A DNA stretch of 62,500 nucleotides from Agrobacterium genomosp. 13 str. CFBP 6927 (GTDB lineage Bacteria; Pseudomonadota; Alphaproteobacteria; Rhizobiales; Rhizobiaceae), in assembly GCA_900012615.1 (NCBI GenBank), contig LT009756.1, forward strand, positions 2,481,966-2,544,465, in the 5' to 3' direction. Shown piece by piece: positions 24,800 to 33,154 of the stretch. Every line of letters begins with the position of its first letter. Position 1 is the stretch's first letter. Under the pieces are notes generated by a model that searched no databases, had not been told where the DNA came from, and saw nothing but the letters and a program-made list of their open reading frames with translations. The translations under genes were made by a program, and so were the position numbers.

Positions 24800-26836
24800 A
24801 TGTCGAATGATCCCCTTCTTCAGCCCTACCGGCTAAAGCATCTCACCCTGCGCAACCGCATCATCGTCACCTCGCATGAACCCGCCTATCCGGAAGACGG
24901 CATGCCGAAGGAACGTTACCGCGCCTATACGGTCGAGCGGGCGAAAGGCGGGGTGGCGATGACGATGACGGCCGGTTCCGCCGCCGTCTCGAAGGACAGC
25001 CCACCCGTCTTCAACAACCTGCTGGCCTATAAGGATGAAATCGTTCCGTGGATCAGGGAAATGACCGACGCCGTGCATGAAGAGGGCGCGGCAATCATGA
25101 TCCAGCTGACCCATCTTGGCCGCCGCACCCGCTGGGACAAGGGTGACTGGCTGCCCATCCTCGCCCCCTCCCATCACCGCGAAGCTGCCCACCGGGCTTT
25201 CCCGAAGAAGATCGAGGACTGGGATATCGAGCGCATCATCAAGGATTTTGCCGATGCCGCAGAACGCATGAAAGCAGGCGGCATGGACGGTATCGAGTTG
25301 GAGGCCTATGGCCATCTCATCGACCAGTTCGTCTCACCGCTGACAAACGAGCTGGACGGTCCCTATGGCGGTTCGCTGGAAAACCGCATGCGCTTCTGTT
25401 TCGACGTCTTCAAGGCGATGCGCGAACGCGTCGGCGACGATTTCATCCTCGGCGTGCGCTATACAGCCGACGAATGTCTTGAGGGCGGCACCGGAAAGGC
25501 AGAGGGCCTGGAAATCTCCAGACGGCTGAAGGAGAGTGGCCTGATCGACTATCTGAACGTCATTCGCGGCCATATCGATACCGATCCCGGTCTGACCGAC
25601 GTCATTCCCATTCAGGGCATGGCGAATGCCCCGCATCTGGACTTTGCCGGTGAAATCCGCGCCGCGACCAGCTTCCCCACCTTTCACGCCGCCAAGATCC
25701 AGGATGTCGCCACCGCCCGATATGCGATCGCCTCCGGCAAGGTCGATATGGTCGGCATGACGCGCGCCCACATGACCGACCCGCATATCGTGCGCAAGAT
25801 CATGGAAAAGCGGGAGGACGACATTCGCCCCTGCGTGGGCGCCAATTACTGTCTCGACCGCATCTATCAGGGCGGCCTCGCTTTCTGCATTCACAATGCA
25901 GCAACGGGCCGCGAGGAAACCATGCCGCATGAGATAACCAAGGCGGCGCAACGGCAGAAGATAGTCATCGTCGGCGCCGGCCCGGCTGGCCTCGAGGCCG
26001 CGCGTGTCAGTGCCGAGCGTGGCCATGAGGTCATCGTCTTCGAGGCCGCAAACAATTCCGGTGGCCAGATCCGCCTGACCGCGCAAAGCGAACGCCGCCG
26101 CGAAATGATTGGCATCATCGACTGGCGCATGAGCCAGTGCGAAAGGCTCGGCGTCACCTTCCATTTCAACACATGGGCGGAAGCGGACACGGTTCTTTCG
26201 GAAAATCCCGACGTGGTGATCATCGCCACCGGCGGGCTGCCGCATACAGACGTACTTTCAAAAGGCAACGATCTCATCGTCTCGGCATGGGATATCATTT
26301 CCGGCGACGTGAAGCCGGGCACCAATGTGCTGGTTTTCGACGATGCCGGCGACCATGCGGGCCTGCAGGCCGCCGAATGTCTCGCGAAGACAGGCGCGAA
26401 AGTGGAGATCATGACGCCGGACCGCGCCTTTGCCCCTGAGGTCATGGCGATGAACCTCGTTCCCTACATGCGCTCGCTGCAAAAACGCGACGTCACCTTC
26501 ACCGTCACCTACCGCCTGGAGGCCGCGGAAAGAAGCGGCAACCAGCTCATTGCCCACATCGGCAGCGACTATGGTGGCGTGACGAAATCGAGGACCGTGG
26601 ACCAGATCGTCGTCAATCACGGCACGATCCCGCTGGACGATCTCTATTTCGAACTCAAGCCGGGCTCGAAGAACCTCGGCGAAATATCCTATGACGCCCT
26701 GCTTGGGGGCACTGCCCAGACCGTCGAGCGCAATCCTGCCGGAACCTATCGGCTGTTCCGCATCGGCGATGCGGTTGCCGCGCGCAACACCCATGCGGCG
26801 ATCTACGATGCGCTGCGTCTCGCAAAGGACCTTTGA
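24800..26836 (+). CDS. Old-yellow-enzyme/Fe-S flavin oxidoreductase, N-methylproline (stachydrine-type) demethylase family
   Basis: A 678-residue protein built like 2,4-dienoyl-CoA reductase and trimethylamine dehydrogenase: an N-terminal FMN barrel (1-340), a short Fe-S segment (about 345-375), and a C-terminal NAD(P)/FAD half with GAGPAG near residue 398. The sequence around the start and E-L-E-A-Y-G-H-L-I-D-Q resembles enzymes annotated as N-methylproline demethylase (stachydrine catabolism); I rate that substrate as probable, not proven. The Fe-S segment shows C-x5-C-x11-C, so the second cysteine of the usual set is Ala. ATG 24800 has better spacing to GGAG than ATG 24794. A TetR regulator diverges upstream. 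Confidence 0.8.
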   Translation: MSNDPLLQPYRLKHLTLRNRIIVTSHEPAYPEDGMPKERYRAYTVERAKGGVAMTMTAGSAAVSKDSPPVFNNLLAYKDEIVPWIREMTDAVHEEGAAIMIQLTHLGRRTRWDKGDWLPILAPSHHREAAHRAFPKKIEDWDIERIIKDFADAAERMKAGGMDGIELEAYGHLIDQFVSPLTNELDGPYGGSLENRMRFCFDVFKAMRERVGDDFILGVRYTADECLEGGTGKAEGLEISRRLKESGLIDYLNVIRGHIDTDPGLTDVIPIQGMANAPHLDFAGEIRAATSFPTFHAAKIQDVATARYAIASGKVDMVGMTRAHMTDPHIVRKIMEKREDDIRPCVGANYCLDRIYQGGLAFCIHNAATGREETMPHEITKAAQRQKIVIVGAGPAGLEAARVSAERGHEVIVFEAANNSGGQIRLTAQSERRREMIGIIDWRMSQCERLGVTFHFNTWAEADTVLSENPDVVIIATGGLPHTDVLSKGNDLIVSAWDIISGDVKPGTNVLVFDDAGDHAGLQAAECLAKTGAKVEIMTPDRAFAPEVMAMNLVPYMRSLQKRDVTFTVTYRLEAAERSGNQLIAHIGSDYGGVTKSRTVDQIVVNHGTIPLDDLYFELKPGSKNLGEISYDALLGGTAQTVERNPAGTYRLFRIGDAVAARNTHAAIYDALRLAKDL

Positions 26837-26870
26837 TACAAATGGGAGCCACAGCATCGCGGCTCTCGTT

Positions 26871-28229
26871 TCAAACCTCCAGAGACACCGCAAACCGTTG
26901 ATCGAATCTCAAGAACTGCAATCGCCCTCCCAGACGGTCGACGGCCATCTTGACGATCGCAAGCCCAAGGCCGCTTCCGCCCGGTTCCGATCGCGGCGAA
27001 CGGTAGAAACGCTGCAGCACACGCTCCTGCTCCTCCACGGCGATCCCCGCCCCTTCATCGATGACAACGACGTTGACCTTGCCGCCGATCAACTCGGCGC
27101 GGCATTCGACTGTCGAGCCCTTCGGCGAGTGCTGCACGGCATTCTCCATGACATTCCTGATGGCAAGCCGAAGGAGCGAGCGGTCCGCCTCGACGAGGAT
27201 CGTATCCGCCTCTTCCGGGAGCTGGCAGGCAATATCCACCTCTCGCAATCGTCTCAGCGGCTCGAGTTCCTGAATGACATCCAGAATGAGCCGGGGAACA
27301 TCCACGCCGGTTTTCGCCGTCCGCGTTTCGGTGGCATCGACGGCGGCCAGATCGATAAGCTGCTTCGCCATCCGGCTTGTCCGGTCGACGCTCTGCTCGA
27401 TGCGCCTGAGCGCCTGTTGCTGAACCTCGGGATCGGTCGAGCGCATGGCCACCTGCGCCTGCGTCTTCAGGCCGGCAAGCGGTGTCTTCAACTCATGGGC
27501 CGCATAGGTCGTGAATTCACGCTCCCTTTCCCGCGTTGCCTGAACGCGCGCAAGAAGGCTGTTCAAGGCGTGGATCATCGGCCGAAGCTCCGATGGCGTT
27601 CCCCTGTCGGCGAAGGCATGAAGCTCGGTTGCATCGCGTGCTTTCAGACCGTTCGCGAGCTTCTGCAGGGGAGCAAGACCCCGCGAAACACAGAACCAGA
27701 TGAGGCCGGCCATCAACGGCATGATGAAAAGCGCCGGATAGAGAAGTCCCTTGATCACATCATCGACAAGACGGTCGCGGACCTGAATGCTGTCTCCCAC
27801 CAGAACCCTGACGCCGAGATCGGGCTTGACCACGGCATAAACGCGCCATTCGACACCATTGATCACTGTGTTCTGAAAACCCGAGACATGTTCAGACAGG
27901 GAAGCGGTGGGCGCACTGTCCGATTTGCTCAGGAGACGACCGTTGACCGACCAGATCTGGCAGGCAAGCTGGCGTTCATAAGAAGGTATCGACGCGACCG
28001 CATCGTCATCCGCATGACCATCCGTGGCGGGCATGTGGCCGACAACGCCAATATCGACCGGACGGTGGCCGACGAGAGAAGCGACCATGCTTGCCGATTC
28101 CATCAGACGCGCATCCAGAACATGCTCCAGCCGCGCCTTCGTGCTGGTATAGATCCACACGCAGCCGGACAGCCAGACGACGCCCGTCATCAACAGCAGC
28201 ACGGTGAACAATCTTGCCCGAATGGACAT
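26871..28229 (-). CDS. Sensor histidine kinase, QseC/PmrB type
   Basis: A 452-residue kinase with membrane helices near residues 8-28 and 163-183 enclosing a sensor of about 130 residues, a HAMP region, the H-box A-A-H-E-L-K-T-P with His245, an N-box (V-M-E-N-A-V-Q-H) and a G2 box (G-S-G-L-G-L). The pattern fits QseC/PmrB kinases. I begin at ATG 28229, which shares its A with the regulator stop (TGATG); GTG 28232 is also possible. Two cysteines in or near the sensor (residues 23 and 90) could allow redox sensing, though one is in the membrane. Its regulon appears to include the adjacent thiol-redox genes (see the two CTTAAG boxes). Confidence 0.9.
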   Translation of the reverse strand: MSIRARLFTVLLLMTGVVWLSGCVWIYTSTKARLEHVLDARLMESASMVASLVGHRPVDIGVVGHMPATDGHADDDAVASIPSYERQLACQIWSVNGRLLSKSDSAPTASLSEHVSGFQNTVINGVEWRVYAVVKPDLGVRVLVGDSIQVRDRLVDDVIKGLLYPALFIMPLMAGLIWFCVSRGLAPLQKLANGLKARDATELHAFADRGTPSELRPMIHALNSLLARVQATREREREFTTYAAHELKTPLAGLKTQAQVAMRSTDPEVQQQALRRIEQSVDRTSRMAKQLIDLAAVDATETRTAKTGVDVPRLILDVIQELEPLRRLREVDIACQLPEEADTILVEADRSLLRLAIRNVMENAVQHSPKGSTVECRAELIGGKVNVVVIDEGAGIAVEEQERVLQRFYRSPRSEPGGSGLGLAIVKMAVDRLGGRLQFLRFDQRFAVSLEV

Positions 28230-28891
28230 CACGCAGCCCTCCCGACACGGTAGCCCACGCCCCGCACCGTTTCGATGAAGCCGGCACCCAGCTTCGAGCG
28301 AAGCTTGTGGATGTGAACCTCGATGGTGTTGCTTTCCACATCCTCCTGCCAGCCATAAAGCTTCTCCTCGAGAACCGGTTTGGAGAAGATCATGCCGGGA
28401 TTTTGCATGAGGGCATGGATGATCGCGAATTCACGACGCGACAGGGGAATGATGCTGTCGGCCCTCTTCGCCACCATCTTCGCCGGATCGAGCGTCACGC
28501 CCAATGCGGACAGCGTCCCCTCCGAACGGCCTTCGCCGCGGCGGATGATGGCCCGCAGGCGGGCGGCGACTTCGTCCAGATCGAAGGGCTTGCCCAGATA
28601 ATCGTCGGCACCGGCATCGAGGCCGCAAATCTTGTCCGTGGTCGCGTCCTTCGCCGTCAGCAGCAGGATCGGCACCCGATTGCGCTCATTGCGGGTGTGA
28701 CGCAGAAGATCGAGGCCGGAACCGTCGGGCAGCATCAGGTCGAGAACGACGGCGTCGAAACGGCAACTGTCGATGGCCGTTTTTGCATCTTCAAGGGTCG
28801 TGACGGCATCGACGGTGAAGCCGGCAAGCTGCAGCCCGACACGAAGACCATCCAGCAGGACATCATCGTCCTCGACCACTAACAGACGCAT
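28229..28891 (-). CDS. OmpR-family response regulator, PmrA/QseB type
   Basis: A 220-residue regulator with a receiver domain (phosphorylated Asp51 in V-V-L-D-L) and a winged-helix domain (about 125-218) ending in R-G-V-G-Y-R-V. PmrA and QseB relatives bind two direct CTTAAG-like half-sites 5 bp apart. Exactly such a site (28952-28968) lies between this gene and the divergent dsbD gene. A second copy lies in front of the L,D-transpeptidase gene. These suggest autoregulation and control of both flanking operons. Confidence 0.92.
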   Translation of the reverse strand: MRLLVVEDDDVLLDGLRVGLQLAGFTVDAVTTLEDAKTAIDSCRFDAVVLDLMLPDGSGLDLLRHTRNERNRVPILLLTAKDATTDKICGLDAGADDYLGKPFDLDEVAARLRAIIRRGEGRSEGTLSALGVTLDPAKMVAKRADSIIPLSRREFAIIHALMQNPGMIFSKPVLEEKLYGWQEDVESNTIEVHIHKLRSKLGAGFIETVRGVGYRVGRAA

Positions 28892-28951
28892 AAACTACTC
28901 CATCATTCCGGTGCACGGATGTTTTGACGTGCGGGAACCTGAAAAACGAAC

Positions 28952-28968
28952 CTTAAGGCTGGCTTAAG
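28952..28968. promoter_or_regulatory. PmrA/QseB-type box between the two-component genes and dsbD
   Basis: CTTAAG-N5-CTTAAG, two perfect half-sites 11 bp apart start-to-start. It lies 61 bp from the regulator start and 79 bp from the DsbD start, so it can serve both directions. It matches the known PmrA box form (YTTAAK-N5-YTTAAK). Confidence 0.75.
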
Positions 28969-29046
28969 CTTGCCACCGGAAGCCTGCGCCACTCATGGAC
29001 TATCCCGTAGGCCTCTCCTAAAAGGCCTATCCCATAAGGAAAAAGA

Positions 29047-30897
29047 ATGCGTCTCAATTTTTCGTTCGTGCTCCTCGTCTTCTTCACCGTCTGCGGACCC
29101 GCCTTCGCGCTCAATCCCCCGATGGACATGGCAGATGCGTTCAAGCTCTCGATCGACCGCACGGGAACAGCCGCCACCTTCCGCTGGCAAATAGCAGAGG
29201 GATATTATCTCTATCGAGACGCCCTCAACGCCACTGACAACGACGGAAAACAACTCGATCTTCAGACATTACCCGGCGAGATGAAGGACGATCCCGGCTT
29301 CGGCAATACGGAGGTCTATTTCGGGCAGGCGGCCGCCACGCTCGCCGATGCGCCCCAGACGATGAAAATGACATTTCAGGGATGCCAGGATGGCGGCATC
29401 TGCTATCCGGTGCGAACCGTCACCATCACCGGATCGCGGATCGAGGTGGATGCGCCGTTCGGGATGAACCCGTCACCGCCGCCGGCATTCCAGTCCTTCA
29501 TCCCCATGTCCCCCGCCGCACAGTCGGAAAAAATAGACCGGCCTGTGCCCGCCGCCGAGCCGGGAATGGTGGAGGGGATGCTGGATCAGGGCGGCACAGC
29601 GCTTCTGCTCGTCTCCTTCATGGGCCTCGGCGTGCTTCTCGCTTTCACGCCCTGCGTCTTTCCCATGTACCCGATCCTTGCGGCCACGCTGGGTCGTCAG
29701 GGAGCCTCCCTGTCGCCTGGACGCAGCTTCATGCTGTCCTCAACCTATGTCGTTGCCCTTGCCGCCGCCTTCAGCCTGTTCGGCATCCTTGCCGCATGGT
29801 TCGGCCAGAGCTTTCAGATTGCCCTTCAATCGCCGGTGGCCATCCTCATCACCGCCGCTGTCTTCATCCTCCTTGCCATCGCCAGTTTTGGGGTGGTCGA
29901 GGTACAGCTTCCATCGGGGCTGCGGGATCGGCTGGCGCGGTCGCAACGCTCGCTCGGCGGATCCTTCGGCTCGACCGCCATTCTCGGTTTCAGTTCGGCG
30001 CTGCTGATCGGCCCCTGCGTGACGGCGCCGCTCGCAGGCGCTTTGCTCTATATCGCCAAGACCGGAAACATGCTGCTCGGCGCGGCGGCGCTCTTTGCAC
30101 TGGGCATCGGCAAAGGCATTCCGCTCATCCTCATCGGTACCTCCGGCGCAGCACTCCTGCCGCGCGCGGGTGCCTGGATGGCGCAGGTCCGCTGGCTGTT
30201 CGGCTTCATCTTTCTCGGCACGGCCATCTGGTATCTGGACCGGCTCATTCCCGCACCCGCAACACTTGCGCTTTCCGCAGCACTGCTCGTGACCCTTGGT
30301 GTCTTCTTCGGCGCTTTCGATACGCTGTCACCACAGGCGGGTGTCGGTCGCCGGCTCATGAAATCCGCAAGTCTTCTTTCCGTGCTCTATGGTGCGTTCC
30401 TCGCTTTCGGCGCGGCAAGCGGCGGCACGAACATGCTTCAGCCGCTCCAGGGCTCCCCAAATTCTGTCATTGCCTCTTCCCCGACCGGCCTGACAAAGGC
30501 AAGCTTCAGCACCGTCGCTTCGGACAATGAACTGAGAGCCGCGGTAAGTGAGGCGGGAAAGCCAAGCCTCGTCTATTTCACCGCGGACTGGTGCGTTTCC
30601 TGCAGGGTCATAGAGCGCTCGGTCCTTGCCGATCCGCAGGTCGCTCAAAGCCTTGCGGATACGAACCTCGTCTCCGTCGATCTTTCAGACCTCACGCCCG
30701 AAAAACAGCAACTGATGAAAGACAACAACGTTATCGGCCCGCCGACCATGCTGTTCTTCGACAGAAGCGGGACGGAACTCTCCTCGGCCCGCATGGTGGG
30801 CGAGATTTCGGTGCGATCCGTCATCGATGCGGCCACGCAGACGCAGCAAGCCTCCGTGAAACCCGCAATTACCAACATCTCAGGAATTCGCCAATGA
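29047..30897 (+). CDS. dsbD: Thiol:disulfide interchange protein DsbD
   Basis: A 616-residue DsbD with all three parts. The signal peptide is followed by the periplasmic alpha domain with its cysteine pair in F-Q-G-C-Q-D-G-G-I-C-Y (about residues 113-122). The central eight-helix domain has the paired cysteines F-T-P-C-V-F-P and I-G-P-C-V. The C-terminal thioredoxin-like gamma domain carries W-C-V-S-C. It passes electrons from cytoplasmic thioredoxin to periplasmic partners. Its stop overlaps the next thioredoxin-fold gene as ATGA, so that protein is its likely partner. A PmrA-type box lies upstream. Confidence 0.93.
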   Translation: MRLNFSFVLLVFFTVCGPAFALNPPMDMADAFKLSIDRTGTAATFRWQIAEGYYLYRDALNATDNDGKQLDLQTLPGEMKDDPGFGNTEVYFGQAAATLADAPQTMKMTFQGCQDGGICYPVRTVTITGSRIEVDAPFGMNPSPPPAFQSFIPMSPAAQSEKIDRPVPAAEPGMVEGMLDQGGTALLLVSFMGLGVLLAFTPCVFPMYPILAATLGRQGASLSPGRSFMLSSTYVVALAAAFSLFGILAAWFGQSFQIALQSPVAILITAAVFILLAIASFGVVEVQLPSGLRDRLARSQRSLGGSFGSTAILGFSSALLIGPCVTAPLAGALLYIAKTGNMLLGAAALFALGIGKGIPLILIGTSGAALLPRAGAWMAQVRWLFGFIFLGTAIWYLDRLIPAPATLALSAALLVTLGVFFGAFDTLSPQAGVGRRLMKSASLLSVLYGAFLAFGAASGGTNMLQPLQGSPNSVIASSPTGLTKASFSTVASDNELRAAVSEAGKPSLVYFTADWCVSCRVIERSVLADPQVAQSLADTNLVSVDLSDLTPEKQQLMKDNNVIGPPTMLFFDRSGTELSSARMVGEISVRSVIDAATQTQQASVKPAITNISGIRQ

Positions 30898-31499
30898 CCC
30901 TCACACGCCGAAACCTCGTCGCAATGGCCGGCCTTGCGACCATAGCGCCGTCATTCGCTGCCGCCAAAAGCGACCCGACCAGCCGGGAAATGGTGCTGCA
31001 CGATCCGCAGGCGCCGGTGCTCGGCAATCCGAACGGCGACGTGACGGTCGTGGAATATTTCGATTACCAGTGCCCCTACTGCAAAACGTCCTACGAGATG
31101 GTCCGCGACGTGGTGGAGAAAGACGGCAAGGTCAAGCTTGTGCTGAAAGACTGGCCGGTCTTCGGCGGTGCATCGGTCATGGCGGCGCAGGCGGTGCTTG
31201 CAAGCGCCAAGCTCGGCAAATACGAAAAAACACTTGATGCAATGTTTCATACACCGAATAAATTGCAGCAGGACGATGTCGAAAACGCCCTTGCAAAGGC
31301 AGGCCTCACCTTCGAGGACGTCGGCAAGGCCGTGGTCCAGCATCAGGCATGGATTTCCGGCCTGCTGGATCGGAACTGGATCCAGGCCGCCGCCTTTAAA
31401 TTCGTCGGCACACCCTCATTTGTCGTGGGATCAACAAGCTTTGCCGGCGTCCTCGACCGCAAGGGCCTGACGGAGGCAATCGCAAAGGCGCGAGGCTAG
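30894..31499 (+). CDS. Periplasmic DsbA/DsbG-like thioredoxin-fold protein
   Basis: A 201-residue DsbA-family protein with the active site C-P-Y-C in F-D-Y-Q-C-P-Y-C and a cis-proline loop at V-G-T-P-S-F near residue 170. The N-terminus has a twin-arginine (T-R-R-N-L-V) before a short hydrophobic stretch and A-x-A, so it may be exported folded. It starts inside the dsbD stop. Coupling to DsbD suggests a reductase/isomerase role like DsbC/DsbG, rather than an oxidase like DsbA; this is inference from position. Confidence 0.85.
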   Translation: MTLTRRNLVAMAGLATIAPSFAAAKSDPTSREMVLHDPQAPVLGNPNGDVTVVEYFDYQCPYCKTSYEMVRDVVEKDGKVKLVLKDWPVFGGASVMAAQAVLASAKLGKYEKTLDAMFHTPNKLQQDDVENALAKAGLTFEDVGKAVVQHQAWISGLLDRNWIQAAAFKFVGTPSFVVGSTSFAGVLDRKGLTEAIAKARG

Positions 31500-31577
31500 C
31501 GAAAAACGCAGATGCTAGATTGGCAGAATGGTGGCGTCATATCCGACCGGACCTGAAACCACCATTATCCGGCAAAA

Positions 31578-32237
31578 CTAAACCTGCTCGCGTGCCTTCT
31601 CGAAAAGGCTGGTGAATTCCTCTGCGCTCCGAATAGCGCCGGGAACGAGAAACTTGCCGATGATGAAGGCCGGTGTCCCGGTCAGCTGCAGCGACATTGC
31701 CTGTTCATGATTGCGCTCAATCAGCGCGTTGATCTCCGTCTCCCTGGATTTGAGATCACTCTCAAGGCGCGCAAAATCAATGCCTGTCGCGCGCACGGCA
31801 GCGCGCATCTCTTCTGCTTCCGCCCTGCGGGCTTTGATCGCCATCAGCGCATGATGCACGATCTCGTAACCGCCCTGGTAATTTGCCGCCAGCGCCAGAC
31901 GGGCGCCCTCGACGGAATCTTTCGTAATGATCGGCCAGTCCTTGTAGACCACCCTGATATCCCCGTCCTTCAAGACCGCATCGCGCATGGGAATGGCCGT
32001 CTTCTTGCACCACGGGCAATTATAATCGAGGAAGGTGACCATGTTGAGTTTGCCGGCGGGATTGCCGGAAACGGGTGCCGCGGGATCACGCAGGATCATC
32101 TCAAGCCTGAGGCTGTTTGCGGATGCGGCAGCCGGAAAAGCAGCGGCGGAAACAGCCGAAAGCGAGCCAAGGAGAAAGGCGCGGCGTCTGAGGCCGGCAA
32201 AGCCTGCCTCATCCGCGCGGTTTCGAATGTCATTCAT
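31578..32237 (-). CDS. Second periplasmic DsbA-like thioredoxin-fold protein
   Basis: A 219-residue DsbA-family protein with the active site C-P-W-C in D-Y-N-C-P-W-C and the cis-proline loop G-T-P-A-F. I chose ATG 32237, spaced from GAGAGAC, over two upstream starts that enter the neighbouring gene. The N-terminus has R-R-R-A-F-L-L-G, a twin-arginine type signal. It lies 31 bp after the L,D-transpeptidase gene on the same strand, so both are probably one transcript and functionally linked. It is convergent with the DsbD operon. Confidence 0.85.
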   Translation of the reverse strand: MNDIRNRADEAGFAGLRRRAFLLGSLSAVSAAAFPAAASANSLRLEMILRDPAAPVSGNPAGKLNMVTFLDYNCPWCKKTAIPMRDAVLKDGDIRVVYKDWPIITKDSVEGARLALAANYQGGYEIVHHALMAIKARRAEAEEMRAAVRATGIDFARLESDLKSRETEINALIERNHEQAMSLQLTGTPAFIIGKFLVPGAIRSAEEFTSLFEKAREQV

Positions 32238-32268
32238 GGTGATAGGTCTCTCGTTCATATGCCGGCAG

Positions 32269-32997
32269 TCAGACGCCGAGTTGCGAGCGCTTCGAGGGAT
32301 CGGGGATAACCACGATGGGGCTGCCATCCCTGACATTGTTGAAGAGATCGATGACGTCCTGATTCAGCAGACGAATGCAGCCCGAGGATACCGCCTTGCC
32401 GATGGAGAAGGCCTCCGGCGTTCCATGCAGGCGATAAAGCGTGTCCCTGCCGCCCTGATGAATATAAAGCGCACGCGCGCCCAGAGGGTTTTTAAGACCG
32501 GGGGGCATGCCGCCATTCGCGATGCTATAGGGCTGGAGTGCGGGTTGCCGCGCCACCATCTCGTCCGGCGGCGTCCATTTCGGCCACGCACGCTTGTAGG
32601 CGACCGTCGCCCGGCCGGACCATGAAAAGCCGTCACGCCCGACGCCAATCCCGTAACGCGTCGCCTTCCCGCCGGGAAGCACGTGGTAGAGAAATTTGTT
32701 CGGCGTATCGACGATCAGCGTGCCGGGCTTCTCTTCGGTCGGATAATCAACGACCTGCCGCCAGTATTTCGGATCCACCTGCTTGATGTTTACCGCCGGG
32801 ATAGGGAAGGTCTCGTCCGGCATCGCCGCATACATCGCCGGGGTCACCGGCGTTGCGGCCTCTGGCAAAGGTTCGTCGCTCTTTACCGGCGTTGCCGTCA
32901 TCGGCGGCTGGCCGGATGTGGCGCAGCTTGCCAGAAGACTTGCGGCTCCCAGAGCGAGAAGATTTCTGCGGCTGATGAATATTGGTCTGTCGTGCAT
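32269..32997 (-). CDS. L,D-transpeptidase (YkuD domain) lipoprotein
   Basis: A 242-residue peptidoglycan-modifying enzyme. The YkuD domain (about residues 92-220) has the catalytic histidine in Y-R-L-H-G-T (His191) and cysteine in S-S-G-C-I-R-L (Cys207). L,D-transpeptidases form 3-3 cross-links or attach outer-membrane proteins to peptidoglycan. The N-terminus combines a twin-arginine pair (S-R-R-N-L-L) with a lipobox ending at Cys25 (L-L-A-S-C), so it is probably a Tat-exported lipoprotein. A PmrA-type box lies 45-61 bp upstream. Its single catalytic cysteine needs to stay reduced, which fits the neighbouring DsbD and thioredoxin-fold genes. Confidence 0.88.
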   Translation of the reverse strand: MHDRPIFISRRNLLALGAASLLASCATSGQPPMTATPVKSDEPLPEAATPVTPAMYAAMPDETFPIPAVNIKQVDPKYWRQVVDYPTEEKPGTLIVDTPNKFLYHVLPGGKATRYGIGVGRDGFSWSGRATVAYKRAWPKWTPPDEMVARQPALQPYSIANGGMPPGLKNPLGARALYIHQGGRDTLYRLHGTPEAFSIGKAVSSGCIRLLNQDVIDLFNNVRDGSPIVVIPDPSKRSQLGV

Positions 32998-33041
32998 TCT
33001 GCGGCATGTCTCCTGTTTGGCGACACACAGTCAGCCGGCAC

Positions 33042-33058
33042 CTTAAGCCAGTCTTAAG
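33042..33058. promoter_or_regulatory. Second PmrA/QseB-type box, upstream of the L,D-transpeptidase operon
   Basis: CTTAAG-N5-CTTAAG, identical in half-sites and spacing to the box at 28952. It lies 45-61 bp before the L,D-transpeptidase start. Confidence 0.75.
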
Positions 33059-33105
33059 GCGACCCGGTGAGACATTTATTTGACATGACCGGACGGAAAA
33101 ATGCC

Positions 33106-33129
33106 GGGGGCAGAACCACGCCTGCCCCC
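33106..33129 (-). terminator. Terminator of the FbpABC-type operon
   Basis: Read on the minus strand, the stem GGGGGCAG/CTGCCCCC with an 8-base loop is followed by a run of T (33097-33101). It lies 26 bp past the stop of the ATP-binding gene. Confidence 0.75.
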
Positions 33130-33154
33130 TCCCTGGGTGAGATCGGTGAAAAAC

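Noticed and set aside
31526..31572. Inverted repeat AATGGTGG/CCACCATT between the convergent dsbG-like and dsbA-like genes
   Set aside because: Eight-base arms with a loop of more than 20 bases and no T-run; too weak to call a terminator.
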